Part shown: in pieces, positions 1 through 6,753 of the stretch
How the letters are laid out: the number at the start of each line of letters is the position of its first letter
Numbering within the stretch: the stretch's first letter is position 1
Assembly (NCBI RefSeq): GCF_039928515.1
Contig: NZ_JBDSSZ010000100.1
Strand: one strand, 5' to 3'
From: Capsulimonas sp039928515
GTDB taxonomy: Bacteria; Armatimonadota; Armatimonadia; Armatimonadales; Capsulimonadaceae
Length of the DNA stretch: 8,761 nt
Translations under genes and position numbers: made by a program
The notes under the pieces: generated by a model
Seen by the model: the letters and a program-made list of their open reading frames with translations, nothing else
Told to the model about the DNA's origin: nothing
The model's database searches: none

Positions 1-120
1 AAGACACATCTGAGCCATTTTGCGCTCAAGACGCGGCTCTATGCTCAGGCCGTCAAAAGTGCGCACGAGCAGTTGCGCAATATGCCAGTGGAGCGACTCG
101 CTGCGCCACAGACTGCGTAA
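1..120 (+). CDS. 3' end of an unidentified gene, possibly a tyrosine recombinase tail
   Basis: The first frame is open from base 1 to a TAA at 118-120 and encodes the last 39 residues of a protein whose body lies outside the window. The tail is rich in Ala, Arg, Leu and Gln and reads like an amphipathic helix, with ordinary codon use, so it looks like real coding sequence. The segment HFALKTRLYAQAV (bases 16-54) resembles the end of tyrosine recombinases, where a T-x-x-Y motif carries the catalytic tyrosine (here it would be the TAT at 40-42) and a short helix follows. The spacing from the preceding His is one residue shorter than usual and the catalytic Arg residues are out of view, so this is only a suggestion. 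The next gene starts five bases after the stop and appears truncated, which fits a mobile-element boundary. It could equally be an unrelated gene. Confidence 0.5.
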   Translation, partial: KTHLSHFALKTRLYAQAVKSAHEQLRNMPVERLAAPQTA

Positions 121-125
121 CATCA

Positions 126-1730
126 GTGAATAACTACCTGACCTGGAACTCCCACGCCGTCGATGTCCGCACGCGCTACCTGCGTTTTACGATTGTCGAT
201 CCCGGTATGAATGTTCCTGAGATCGTGCTCTATGGAAAGTCTCTGGGGCCGATCCAGTCCGCCAAGGCGCCAGCGCCGAAGCCGCACAAGCGGCCGACAA
301 TGGATCAGTTCATCGGAACCAACGCCTTTATCGACGATCCGCTGGACAAAATGCAGGCCGTTGGCTTTGTCCGCGAATATCACAACTGGAGCTGGGATGC
401 GGGGGATGACAAGGCCGATGCGCCGGCGTATCCCAATAACGTCGTTGCATTCAATCCATCTTCTGCGGCAGGCGGAAATTACTGGTTCTTCGACGATTAC
501 TACGCGAAGCTGAAGAATGCGGGAATTACGGTGTGTCCGGCGATCCAGGGCAATGTGAAGTGGCTGGCCGGCGATGACGCGCACATGAGCGATAAAGTCG
601 CCGCGCCGGGAAAAGATCCCGCCGATCCGGCGTCGTACGCCGCGCACGCCGACCACATGTTCCAGTTCGCAGCCCGCTACGGCGCCGCGAAGGTCCCAGA
701 CAATCTGCTCAAGCTCGCCGCGAACCAGCCGCGCAAGAGCGGGCTTGGCCTGCTGCGTTATTATGAGAACCAGAACGAGCCGGACGCCTGGTGGCATGGC
801 CGCGCGGGCTACGCGAACCCGTACGAACTCGCCGCCCAGTGCAGCGCGGACTACGACGGTCATCAAAAGGCGATGGGCGCCACATTCGGCGTCAAAAACG
901 CCGACCCCAGCGCAAAACTCGTGCTGAGCGGTCTGGCGGGCGTGAACCTGGATTACATCAAGGCGATGAAAGTCTGGGCGGACTGGAACCGTCATGGCGA
1001 TTTTCCGGCGGATGTGATTAACGTGCACCATTATTCCAACAACGCCGCCGACCAGACCTCCGGACAGATCGGCGTCTGCCCCGAATCCGACGGCTTGAAG
1101 GACATGATGAAGAACATCGTGGACTACTGCGAGCGTGAGCTGCCCGGCCGAGAAGTCTGGCTGACCGAGTTTGGCTACGATACGCATTCCGCCTCCGTTC
1201 AGCGCGCTCCGGCGATCGGCGAGACGAGCGCCGAGGAAGTGCAGGCGCGCTGGATCGTCCGGTCGTACTTAGTGCTTGCCGCGGCCGGCGTGGACCGAGC
1301 CGCGCAGTTTATGCTGCGCGACACAAATCCTAAGGATCCCACACAGTTCAGCACCAGCGGGTTAGTGACACAAAAGGGCGAATGGAAGCCGAAGCCTTCC
1401 TGGTATTACACCGCCACGCTTAAGAACCGACTGGCGGGTATGCGTTTTGACGGTGAAGTCCGCAGCGGCAATCCTAAAGTCTGGATCTATCGGTTCCGCG
1501 CCGACAATGGCAAGGGAGCGTATGCAGTGTGGTGTCCCAAGGCGGAAAACGCCAAAATTTCAGCGTTTCGGCTGCCGAAATTGACGGCGTCCAAGAGTGC
1601 GACTTTGGTGGAGCTGGTGAACGGTCAGACCAGTGGCCAAGTGTCCGCGCTCGCCGTAACCAATGGCGCTGTGACCGTGGATGTGAGCGAGCGGCCAGTC
1701 ATTATTCTGGTCGATACGCTGTCTCGATGA
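126..1730 (+). CDS. Clan GH-A glycoside hydrolase, apparently 5'-truncated within an F5/8 type C domain
   Basis: This is a probable retaining polysaccharide hydrolase of 534 residues from the GTG start. Residues 1-40 match the last strands of a discoidin (F5/8 type C) domain, including RYLRFTI and the closing EIVLYG. A Pro/Lys-rich linker follows at about 45-57. The TIM-barrel-like catalytic region spans about 60-435. The motif ENQNEPD supplies the likely acid/base Glu218, and VWLTEFGYD supplies the likely nucleophile Glu348. NVHHY (299-303) is a typical substrate-site strand. Residues about 438-533 look like a C-terminal beta-sandwich. The exact GH family is unclear; GH39- or GH5-like relatives are the closest style I recognise. 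No signal peptide and no convincing Shine-Dalgarno precede the GTG. ATG codons at 210 and 301 are alternatives, and 301 would skip the discoidin remnant. Intact relatives would be expected to be secreted with a whole discoidin domain, so this copy is probably a broken or rearranged gene, although its catalytic frame is intact. The stop overlaps the LacI regulator start. Confidence 0.82.
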   Translation: MNNYLTWNSHAVDVRTRYLRFTIVDPGMNVPEIVLYGKSLGPIQSAKAPAPKPHKRPTMDQFIGTNAFIDDPLDKMQAVGFVREYHNWSWDAGDDKADAPAYPNNVVAFNPSSAAGGNYWFFDDYYAKLKNAGITVCPAIQGNVKWLAGDDAHMSDKVAAPGKDPADPASYAAHADHMFQFAARYGAAKVPDNLLKLAANQPRKSGLGLLRYYENQNEPDAWWHGRAGYANPYELAAQCSADYDGHQKAMGATFGVKNADPSAKLVLSGLAGVNLDYIKAMKVWADWNRHGDFPADVINVHHYSNNAADQTSGQIGVCPESDGLKDMMKNIVDYCERELPGREVWLTEFGYDTHSASVQRAPAIGETSAEEVQARWIVRSYLVLAAAGVDRAAQFMLRDTNPKDPTQFSTSGLVTQKGEWKPKPSWYYTATLKNRLAGMRFDGEVRSGNPKVWIYRFRADNGKGAYAVWCPKAENAKISAFRLPKLTASKSATLVELVNGQTSGQVSALAVTNGAVTVDVSERPVIILVDTLSR

Positions 1731-2770
1731 ATGAGGACGATACCAAAGTTATGGCAACGATTTATGATGTCGCAAGAGAATCAGGATTTTCGCTTTCCAC
1801 GATCTCCAATGTGCTGAACGACGGACCGCGCCCGGTGCGTCCGGAGACGCGTCAGAGAATTCTGGAAGCGATGCGCCTCCTGGACTACCATCCCAGCGCC
1901 ATGGCGCGTGGGCTTGCCCGGCAGCGCACGAACAATCTGGGCATTCTCTTCGGCGTTGTCGAATCCGCGTCGATTGTAATCAATTCCTATTCCGCCGCCA
2001 TCCTCCAGGGTGTTCTCACGGTCGCGTCAGAGAGCGGCTACAACATCACGCATCTCACAGCTCCGTGGCGCGGCAAGGAGTATTCTCTGGCGCAGTTTCG
2101 CGATCGCAGCACCGATGGCGTCCTTGTCGTCGCTCCTCCCACCGATTCCGATCTGATCCCCGCATTGGCTTCGCTCAAGCTGCCACTGGTCGCCGTGTCC
2201 TGGCCACCGGAGCGCGAAAGCGTGCCTTCGGTGGATGTGGATGACGTTCACGGCGCACGTCTGATCATGGGGCATTTGCTGGATTTAGGGCATCGCCGGA
2301 TCGGGCATCTGATGGGACATGGAAATTTGATCAGCGCCGGCGTGCGCCGCGCGGTCTACGAGCAGTGTCTGGGTGAGGCGGGAATCGCCATGCGGCCTGA
2401 GTACGTGCTGACTGGAACCTACTCTACAGAGTCCGGCTACGAAAACGCGCGCCGACTGCTCTCATTGCCAGAACCTCCGACCGCGATTTTTGCGGGCAAC
2501 GACGAGATTGCGTTCGGCGCCATGGAAGCGGCGCGTGACATGGGAATCTCCATCCCAGGACAGCTTTCGATCGCCGGCGTGGACGATCGTCCGTTGGCAG
2601 CCTATGTGAATCCGCCGCTCACCACGCTTCGGCAGCCGTTTGTCCGCATTGGGGAAGAAGCGCTTCGCCTGTTGATCCAGAGGGTTGAAGGCGCGCATAT
2701 TCCCGCTGTGACCCATCTTTTCCAGCCGGAGCTTATCGTGCGCGGCTCCACCGCGCCGCCAAACGAATAA
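1727..2770 (+). CDS. LacI-family transcriptional regulator
   Basis: This is a sugar-responsive DNA-binding repressor of 347 residues. The N-terminal helix-turn-helix is at about residues 11-33 (ATIYDVARESGFSLSTISNVL). A hinge helix follows with YHPSAMARGLA, and then a periplasmic-binding-protein-like effector domain at about 68-340. The family signature FAGNDEIAFGAM lies around Asn258-Asp259, and the late VDDRPLAAYVNPPLTTLRQP segment is typical. Length is normal for the family. The start at 1727 overlaps the hydrolase stop as ATGA, suggesting translational coupling. The ATG at 1751 gives MATIYDVA, the commonest family N-terminus, and is a good alternative (339 residues). Neither start has a strong Shine-Dalgarno. 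Coupling to the hydrolase suggests the regulator senses a breakdown product of the same glycan and controls this locus. The ligand cannot be read from the sequence. Confidence 0.93.
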   Translation: MNEDDTKVMATIYDVARESGFSLSTISNVLNDGPRPVRPETRQRILEAMRLLDYHPSAMARGLARQRTNNLGILFGVVESASIVINSYSAAILQGVLTVASESGYNITHLTAPWRGKEYSLAQFRDRSTDGVLVVAPPTDSDLIPALASLKLPLVAVSWPPERESVPSVDVDDVHGARLIMGHLLDLGHRRIGHLMGHGNLISAGVRRAVYEQCLGEAGIAMRPEYVLTGTYSTESGYENARRLLSLPEPPTAIFAGNDEIAFGAMEAARDMGISIPGQLSIAGVDDRPLAAYVNPPLTTLRQPFVRIGEEALRLLIQRVEGAHIPAVTHLFQPELIVRGSTAPPNE

Positions 2771-2793
2771 CTTCCTGAGCGGCGAGACCCGAC

Positions 2794-3714
2794 TTATCTG
2801 GCGTCAGTGTTTTTTAGCTCTTTGATGATCCTGATGAACGCCGCCATGCGATCGGAGGCGGGGGCCGTGCTCCAAATCGCCCAAACTTCGGCGTGAAGCG
2901 GGAAGGAAGTCTCCACTTCAGCACATCGAATCCCGGGAGAGTGTGATTGATGATGGCTCGCCGGCGTCAGGAGCAGGCCCGCGCCGCTGACGACCAGCGC
3001 CATGCAATTTTGTCCAGGTTCACGCTCACGGATGCTGGGCGAGACGCCCGATGATTCGAAGGCGGCGATCGTTCTGTCGTAATAGTCCGGGTTCTCATGA
3101 CGGGGATGCAGGATCAGTGTTTGTCCATTCAGTTGTTTCAGCGTAACTTTGCCGCTGGCGGCCAGAGGGTGACCTTCGGGGATCAGCAGGGAAAGCGGCT
3201 CCCGGCGCAGCAGCAGGCTCTCAAACTGCGCTTCTTTGGCCGGCTCATCGGAGAACGCCAGGTCCGCGCGGCCTGACGCGAGCGCTCCCGGCTGCGCTGC
3301 TCCCGGCATCTCCACAAGATCGATACGCGCATCGTGATCCTGCTCGCGGAACGCCGTCATCAGCCGTGGCAGTACTGTTTGAAGCGCAAGGGGGGTGTAC
3401 GCCAGCCGGATCTGCCCCGATTGCCGCTGGGCCGCCGCCGCCACATTCTGCATCGCTTCCTCAAACCGAGACAGTACGCTCCGCGCCTCTGTGATGAAGA
3501 CATCGCCCACCGGCGTCAGCGACACGCGCCGCGTGGTTCGCGCGAACAGCTTTGCCCCCAGAATCTTCTCCATCTCCGCCAGCAGGCGCGTCAGCGGCGG
3601 CTGCGACATGTGCAGCCGCTCCGCCGCCCTGCCAAAGTTCAGTTCGTCCGCCAGAACGATCAAGCAGCGAAGATCATGAAGGTCGATGTCGTTGGTTCCC
3701 ACGATTAATTCCAT
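2794..3714 (-). CDS. LysR-family transcriptional regulator
   Basis: This is a LysR-type activator/repressor of 306 residues. The winged helix-turn-helix occupies about residues 9-67 and includes LNFGRAAERLHMSQPPLTRLL and the LGAKLFARTTRRVSLTPVG wing. The linker helix follows, and the substrate-binding domain runs from about 95 to 300. The segment CMALVVSGAGLLLTPAS is the usual late strand-helix of that domain. Length is normal. The ATG at 3714 has little Shine-Dalgarno character; a GTG four codons in is possible. The gene diverges from the FAD oxidoreductase across a 106-bp gap, the standard arrangement in which a LysR protein controls its neighbour and itself. It converges with the LacI gene, whose stop is only 23 bases away. 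The inducer is unknown; a redox or small-aromatic signal would be a guess from the neighbour. Confidence 0.93.
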   Translation of the reverse strand: MELIVGTNDIDLHDLRCLIVLADELNFGRAAERLHMSQPPLTRLLAEMEKILGAKLFARTTRRVSLTPVGDVFITEARSVLSRFEEAMQNVAAAAQRQSGQIRLAYTPLALQTVLPRLMTAFREQDHDARIDLVEMPGAAQPGALASGRADLAFSDEPAKEAQFESLLLRREPLSLLIPEGHPLAASGKVTLKQLNGQTLILHPRHENPDYYDRTIAAFESSGVSPSIREREPGQNCMALVVSGAGLLLTPASHHQSHSPGIRCAEVETSFPLHAEVWAIWSTAPASDRMAAFIRIIKELKNTDAR

Positions 3715-3759
3715 TCGAGTATCAATAAAAAGAAAATTAGCAGAAATATTGGCCTGACA

Positions 3760-3777
3760 CTGATCGTATTATATCAG
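3760..3777. promoter_or_regulatory. Candidate LysR operator: inverted repeat CTGAT-N8-ATCAG
   Basis: The arms CTGAT (3760-3764) and ATCAG (3773-3777) are perfect inverted complements around an 8-bp AT-rich centre. A T-N11-A spacing, the minimal LysR-box signature, can be placed at 3761 and 3773. A second, outer pair, ATTGGC (3748-3753) and GCCAAT (3785-3790), encloses it with nearly equal flanks of 6 and 7 bp, so the whole 43 bp is a nested dyad. The inner repeat covers the leftward -10 and fills the spacer of the proposed rightward promoter, where a bound regulator could act on both genes. Its use as an operator is inferred from position and symmetry. Confidence 0.5.
3768..3776 (-). promoter_or_regulatory. 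Extended -10 promoter for the lysR-type gene
   Basis: Read on the minus strand, these bases give TGATATAAT, a perfect TATAAT hexamer preceded by the TGn extension. No good -35 is seen at 15-18 bp upstream, which is common for extended -10 promoters. Transcription would start near 3760, leaving a leader of roughly 45 bases before the ATG at 3714. The inner inverted repeat overlaps the hexamer, which suggests autorepression. Confidence 0.5.
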
Positions 3778-3804
3778 AGAATGAGCCAATCTTAGGTTTC
3801 ATTT

Positions 3805-3813
3805 GCGAGGAGA
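3805..3813 (+). promoter_or_regulatory. Strong Shine-Dalgarno deciding the oxidoreductase start
   Basis: GCGAGGAGA contains the strong core GAGGAG (3807-3812), eight bases before the ATG at 3821. This favours 3821 over the in-frame TTG at 3803, which lies upstream of this ribosome binding site. Confidence 0.75.
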
Positions 3814-3820
3814 ATATATT

Positions 3821-4747
3821 ATGCAGCAGAATGTAATCGCATCCGATACGGACTATGAAGCGATCGTCGTCGGAGGCAGCTTCGCCGGCCTTTCCGCCGC
3901 GATGCAGCTGGCGCGCGCCCGCCGGAGAATTCTTGTGGTGGACGCCGGCAAGCCACGAAACCGTTTCTCCGCCGCGTCTCATGGATTCTTCGGACAGGAC
4001 GGAAGATCGCCCCGTGAGATCATGGAGACTGCCCGAGCGCAGGTCATGGCCTACCCAACGGTCGATTTTTACAGTGGGGAGGCTGTTACAGCCGCGCAGG
4101 AGGCGGGAGTGCTTGCCGTGACCTTTGGAGATGGCGACATAGCGCGCGCGAAGCGTCTGGTGCTGGCGACGGGGGTGGTGGACCATCTGCCGGATGTCCC
4201 GGGAATGCAGGGACTTTGGGGCGGGGGCGTCATTCACTGTCCTTATTGCCATGGCTATGAGGTCGCGGAGCGTAAAATCGCCGTCTTCGGCGAGGACGAG
4301 GTGTCGGTCCATAAGTCGATTCTCGTGTCCGATTGGAGCGCTGATGTGACCCTGCTGACCAATGGCGGGAATTGGCTGACCCAGGAGCATCGCGATCGAT
4401 TGGCCCTGCGTAACATTCGGGTCGAGGAAACGCCGGTGGCGCGCCTTGTTCCGCGTGGCCGAGAGCTGGACGCCGTGGAGTTTCAGGATGGACGCCGTGT
4501 CCCCTACGGAGCGATGTTCGTGGGAACGCGCGTTTCTTTGGCCAGCCCTCTGGCGGAACAATTGGGGTGCGAGATCGAGGAGGGGATGCAGGGGCCGATG
4601 ATCAAGACGAACGATTTCAAGGAGACCACTGTCGCGGGCGTGTACGCCGCAGGGGACGCCGCCCGAATGATGCACAACGCAACTCTGGCCTCCGCCGACG
4701 GTGTTTTGGCGGGCGTAATTTCTCACCAGTCCATGCTTCCGAAGTAA
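3821..4747 (+). CDS. Thioredoxin-reductase-like FAD-dependent oxidoreductase with CPYC centre
   Basis: This is a cytosolic flavoprotein of 308 residues, the usual length for small two-dinucleotide-domain thioredoxin reductase relatives. The FAD-binding strand-turn-helix is VVGGSFAGLSAA (Gly18-Gly23), with the ribose-binding acid Asp41. The redox-active pair is Cys140-Cys143 in HCPYCHGYE, a motif shared with thioredoxin-reductase-like oxidases such as the GliT/HlmI dithiol oxidase type. The second FAD motif is VYAAGDAA (Asp279). The place where NADPH-using members carry GxGxxA reads AVFGEDEVSVHKS (154-166) and lacks that glycine pattern. The protein may therefore oxidise a dithiol with oxygen rather than reduce thioredoxin, but the partner is not visible. 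It is divergent from the LysR regulator and is preceded by a strong Shine-Dalgarno. No thioredoxin gene is nearby, so naming it trxB would be unsafe. Confidence 0.88.
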   Translation: MQQNVIASDTDYEAIVVGGSFAGLSAAMQLARARRRILVVDAGKPRNRFSAASHGFFGQDGRSPREIMETARAQVMAYPTVDFYSGEAVTAAQEAGVLAVTFGDGDIARAKRLVLATGVVDHLPDVPGMQGLWGGGVIHCPYCHGYEVAERKIAVFGEDEVSVHKSILVSDWSADVTLLTNGGNWLTQEHRDRLALRNIRVEETPVARLVPRGRELDAVEFQDGRRVPYGAMFVGTRVSLASPLAEQLGCEIEEGMQGPMIKTNDFKETTVAGVYAAGDAARMMHNATLASADGVLAGVISHQSMLPK

Positions 4748-4779
4748 CCGCGCTTAAGTCGTCTGGAAGAGAGACTGGG

Positions 4780-4806
4780 CCTCATCCAGGTACAATTGGG
4801 ATGAGG
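4780..4806 (+). promoter_or_regulatory. RNA hairpin enclosing the peptidase Shine-Dalgarno
   Basis: CCTCATCC (4780-4787) and GGATGAGG (4799-4806) are perfect complements separated by 11 bases. A G-U pair could extend the base by one. The 3' arm contains the GAGG that, with the following TAAG, forms the ribosome binding site of the gene starting at 4817. No U-run follows, so it is not an intrinsic terminator. If the message reads through from the upstream gene, this stem could hide the ribosome binding site. A TACAAT at 4791-4796 could instead be a -10 that starts transcription inside the stem, though no -35 is seen. Confidence 0.45.
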
Positions 4807-4816
4807 TAAGAACGAC

Positions 4817-6673
4817 ATGACATCTCCGCGCAGCTATTTCGACGAACTGAATTCGCAATATCTCCACGTGCATAAGACCAAGGAAGATCTCTTCTGGGAC
4901 ACGTACATGGCGATCAGCGACGACCCTGACGGGTTCTCACGGGCCGAGCAGGCCTACAAGGCGTTTGTCTCCGATCCCGGACGGCTCGCTGCGGTGCGGT
5001 CGCAGCTTGGGATATTGGATGCGTCGCCGGATCGGGAGAGCCTGCATGATGTCGAATTTGGGCTGCGCGGATGGCTGGCGTTCTTTGAAGCGAACATTGT
5101 GGACAACGCCGACGCCGAGCGTTTTCAGAATGAGATGATCGCGATGGAGTCCGATCTGTTCGCGAAGCGTCGTGACTTCAAGATGTACTATGCCAACGAG
5201 CGCGGCGAGCGGGAAGAAGCATCGCTGGGGATGCTTTCGACCAACATCGGAACGAACCCAAGTGAGGCGACGCGCAAAGCGTCGCACGACGAACTGCTGC
5301 GGCTGGAGCAGTGGGTGCTGGACAACGGATTCCTGGAGATCGTCGGCAAGCGCAACGAACTCGCCCGAGCGCTCGGATATCGGGACTATTTCGATTACAA
5401 GGTGCGCACCAGCGAACAGATGAGCCCCGAGGATCTGTTTGCGATCCTGGATGACTTCGACGGACGGACACATGAAGCCTCCCGGCAATCGCTGGACGCA
5501 ATGATCGCCGAAAAAGGCGCCGAGGCCATTCTTCCGCACAATCTGCCGTTTCATATCAGCGGCGATATTCGACGGCAGATGGACCCCTATTTGCCGTTCG
5601 GCAAAGCGCTGGAGCGCTGGATCCTGAGCTTCCGCCGCCTCGGAATTGGCTTTCGTGGCGCGGTCATGCAGCTGGACTTGCTGGAGCGTGAGGGCAAGTA
5701 CCAGAACGGTTTCTGCCATGCGCCCGTGCCGGCGTTTTTCGACGCCGACGGTCAGTGGGTGGCGTCTCAGGTCAACTTCACCGCGCTCGCCAAGCCGGGA
5801 CAGGTAGGCAGCGGCGATAACGCCATTCGGACACTGTTCCATGAGGGCGGCCACGCGGCCCACTTCGCCAACGTCACACAGAACGCGCCGTGCTTTTCCC
5901 AGGAGTTTGCGCCGACCTCCATGGCGTACGCAGAAACCCAGTCCATGTTCTGCGACAGTCTTCTCGGCGACGCCGATTGGATGAAGCGCTATGCCCGGGA
6001 TGCGTCGGGCGCCCCGATCCCGGACGAGCTGATCCGAACTCAGATCGAGAAGACGCAGCCGTGGCTTAGTCGATCCATGCGGGGCATGATGACCATCCCA
6101 TATTTCGAGCTCGCCCTTTACCGAATGAGCGATGAGGAGCGTACGCCCGAAGCCGTGCTGGCGCTTGCGCGGCAAACCGAAGAACGGATATCGGGAACGC
6201 GGGGCAGCCGCCCCATACTGTCCGTCCCGCATTTGCTCAACCGAGAATCGGCGGCGTCGTATCATGGATACTTGCTGGCGGAGATGGCGGTTCAGCAGAC
6301 GCGTGGGTATCTTCTTCAGAAGTTCGGATACCTGACCGACAACCCCCAAATCGGACAGCTGCTTGCCGAGCACTACTGGAAGCCGGGCAACAGCGTCGAT
6401 CATAATGCGACGCTGATCGGTCTGACCGGCGAAGGCTTCTCGGCCAAATATCTGGCCGAGCACTGCAATCAGACGACGGAAGAAGCGTGGCGAGAGGCTT
6501 CCGAATCCATGGACGCCGCCGCACGTCGCGATTATCCCACGGACTACCCAGCCACGCTGGACGCCACGATTCGCATCGTTGACGGCGCCAAGGTGATCGC
6601 CGACAACACCGTCTCGGACGCCGACATGTGCGCAAGGTTCGAAGAGTGGGTGGATGAGCTGGCAGGCAGCTAA
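4817..6673 (+). CDS. M3-family zinc oligopeptidase (oligoendopeptidase F-like)
   Basis: This is a cytosolic zinc metallopeptidase of 618 residues, likely cutting short peptides during protein turnover. The zinc site is HEGGHAAH: His342 and His346 bind zinc, Glu343 is the catalytic base, and Glu373 in SMAYAETQSMF is the probable third ligand. A late ASYHGYLLAEM segment (Tyr482, His483, Tyr485) corresponds to the family's transition-state-stabilising Tyr/His region. The N-terminal 200 residues are the mostly helical lobe that encloses the cleft. No signal peptide or membrane segment is present. Length agrees with the family. The ATG at 4817 has a GAGGTAAG Shine-Dalgarno (4803-4810) at good spacing, so the start is firm. 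It follows the flavoprotein gene by 69 bases on the same strand and may be cotranscribed, although no functional link is obvious. The next gene starts 80 bases downstream. Confidence 0.92.
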   Translation: MTSPRSYFDELNSQYLHVHKTKEDLFWDTYMAISDDPDGFSRAEQAYKAFVSDPGRLAAVRSQLGILDASPDRESLHDVEFGLRGWLAFFEANIVDNADAERFQNEMIAMESDLFAKRRDFKMYYANERGEREEASLGMLSTNIGTNPSEATRKASHDELLRLEQWVLDNGFLEIVGKRNELARALGYRDYFDYKVRTSEQMSPEDLFAILDDFDGRTHEASRQSLDAMIAEKGAEAILPHNLPFHISGDIRRQMDPYLPFGKALERWILSFRRLGIGFRGAVMQLDLLEREGKYQNGFCHAPVPAFFDADGQWVASQVNFTALAKPGQVGSGDNAIRTLFHEGGHAAHFANVTQNAPCFSQEFAPTSMAYAETQSMFCDSLLGDADWMKRYARDASGAPIPDELIRTQIEKTQPWLSRSMRGMMTIPYFELALYRMSDEERTPEAVLALARQTEERISGTRGSRPILSVPHLLNRESAASYHGYLLAEMAVQQTRGYLLQKFGYLTDNPQIGQLLAEHYWKPGNSVDHNATLIGLTGEGFSAKYLAEHCNQTTEEAWREASESMDAAARRDYPTDYPATLDATIRIVDGAKVIADNTVSDADMCARFEEWVDELAGS

Positions 6674-6705
6674 GATTGCCCTGAGATAGACGTAAATTGG
6701 TATCC

Positions 6706-6734
6706 GGCAGGCGTGCTTTAACAGTGAGCCTGCC
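6706..6734 (+). terminator. Weak candidate terminator or regulatory stem after the peptidase gene
   Basis: GGCAGGC (6706-6712) and GCCTGCC (6728-6734) are perfect 7-bp GC-rich complements with a 15-base loop, followed only by CTTTAA. The U-run is short and the loop long for an intrinsic terminator. A further copy of GGCAGGC at 6661-6667, inside the peptidase 3' end, could pair with the same arm. The stem ends 19 bases before the next start codon, so it could equally act on that gene's leader. Confidence 0.3.
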
Positions 6735-6753
6735 CTTTAAGTTAGAGACACAT

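Larger units (their letters stand above)
3754..3782 (+). promoter_or_regulatory. Candidate sigma70 promoter for the FAD oxidoreductase
   Basis: CTGACA (3754-3759) matches the -35 consensus at five of six bases. After a 17-bp spacer, GAGAAT (3777-3782) matches the -10 at four of six. The start would fall near 3789, about 30 bases before the ATG. The weak -10 fits a promoter that needs an activator, as LysR-controlled promoters usually do. The inner dyad lies within the spacer. Confidence 0.4.

Noticed and set aside
3..125. Upstream continuation of the hydrolase frame to the window start
   Set aside because: The frame has no stop, but it translates to a Cys-rich sequence unlike a discoidin domain. 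The neighbouring frame ending at 120 looks far more protein-like.
123..1187. Long minus-strand open frame of 354 codons opposite the hydrolase
   Set aside because: It lies wholly antisense to a gene with clear catalytic motifs. Its Arg/Val/His-rich composition is typical of a shadow frame in GC-rich DNA, and it matches no recognisable domain.
1529..1726. N-terminal extension of the LacI regulator upstream of 1727
   Set aside because: It overlaps the hydrolase C-terminus in another frame, and LacI proteins normally begin a few residues before the helix-turn-helix.
2771..2816. Bidirectional terminator between the LacI and LysR genes
   Set aside because: A run of six T at 2810-2815 is present, but I could not find a stable stem just before it.
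3803..3820. TTG start for the oxidoreductase at 3803
   Set aside because: It lies upstream of the strong GAGGAG site, which serves the ATG at 3821.
3737..4726. Minus-strand open frame of 329 codons opposite the oxidoreductase
   Set aside because: It is antisense to a well-supported flavoprotein gene and its end crosses the divergent promoter region. No domain is recognisable.
4780..4806. Intrinsic terminator after the oxidoreductase gene
   Set aside because: The stem is perfect but is followed by TAAGAACGAC instead of a U-run, and it contains the ribosome binding site of the next gene.
4937..6463. Minus-strand open frame of 508 codons opposite the M3 peptidase
   Set aside because: It is antisense to the HEGGH-containing peptidase, has shadow-like composition and no family motifs, and no ribosome binding site was seen.
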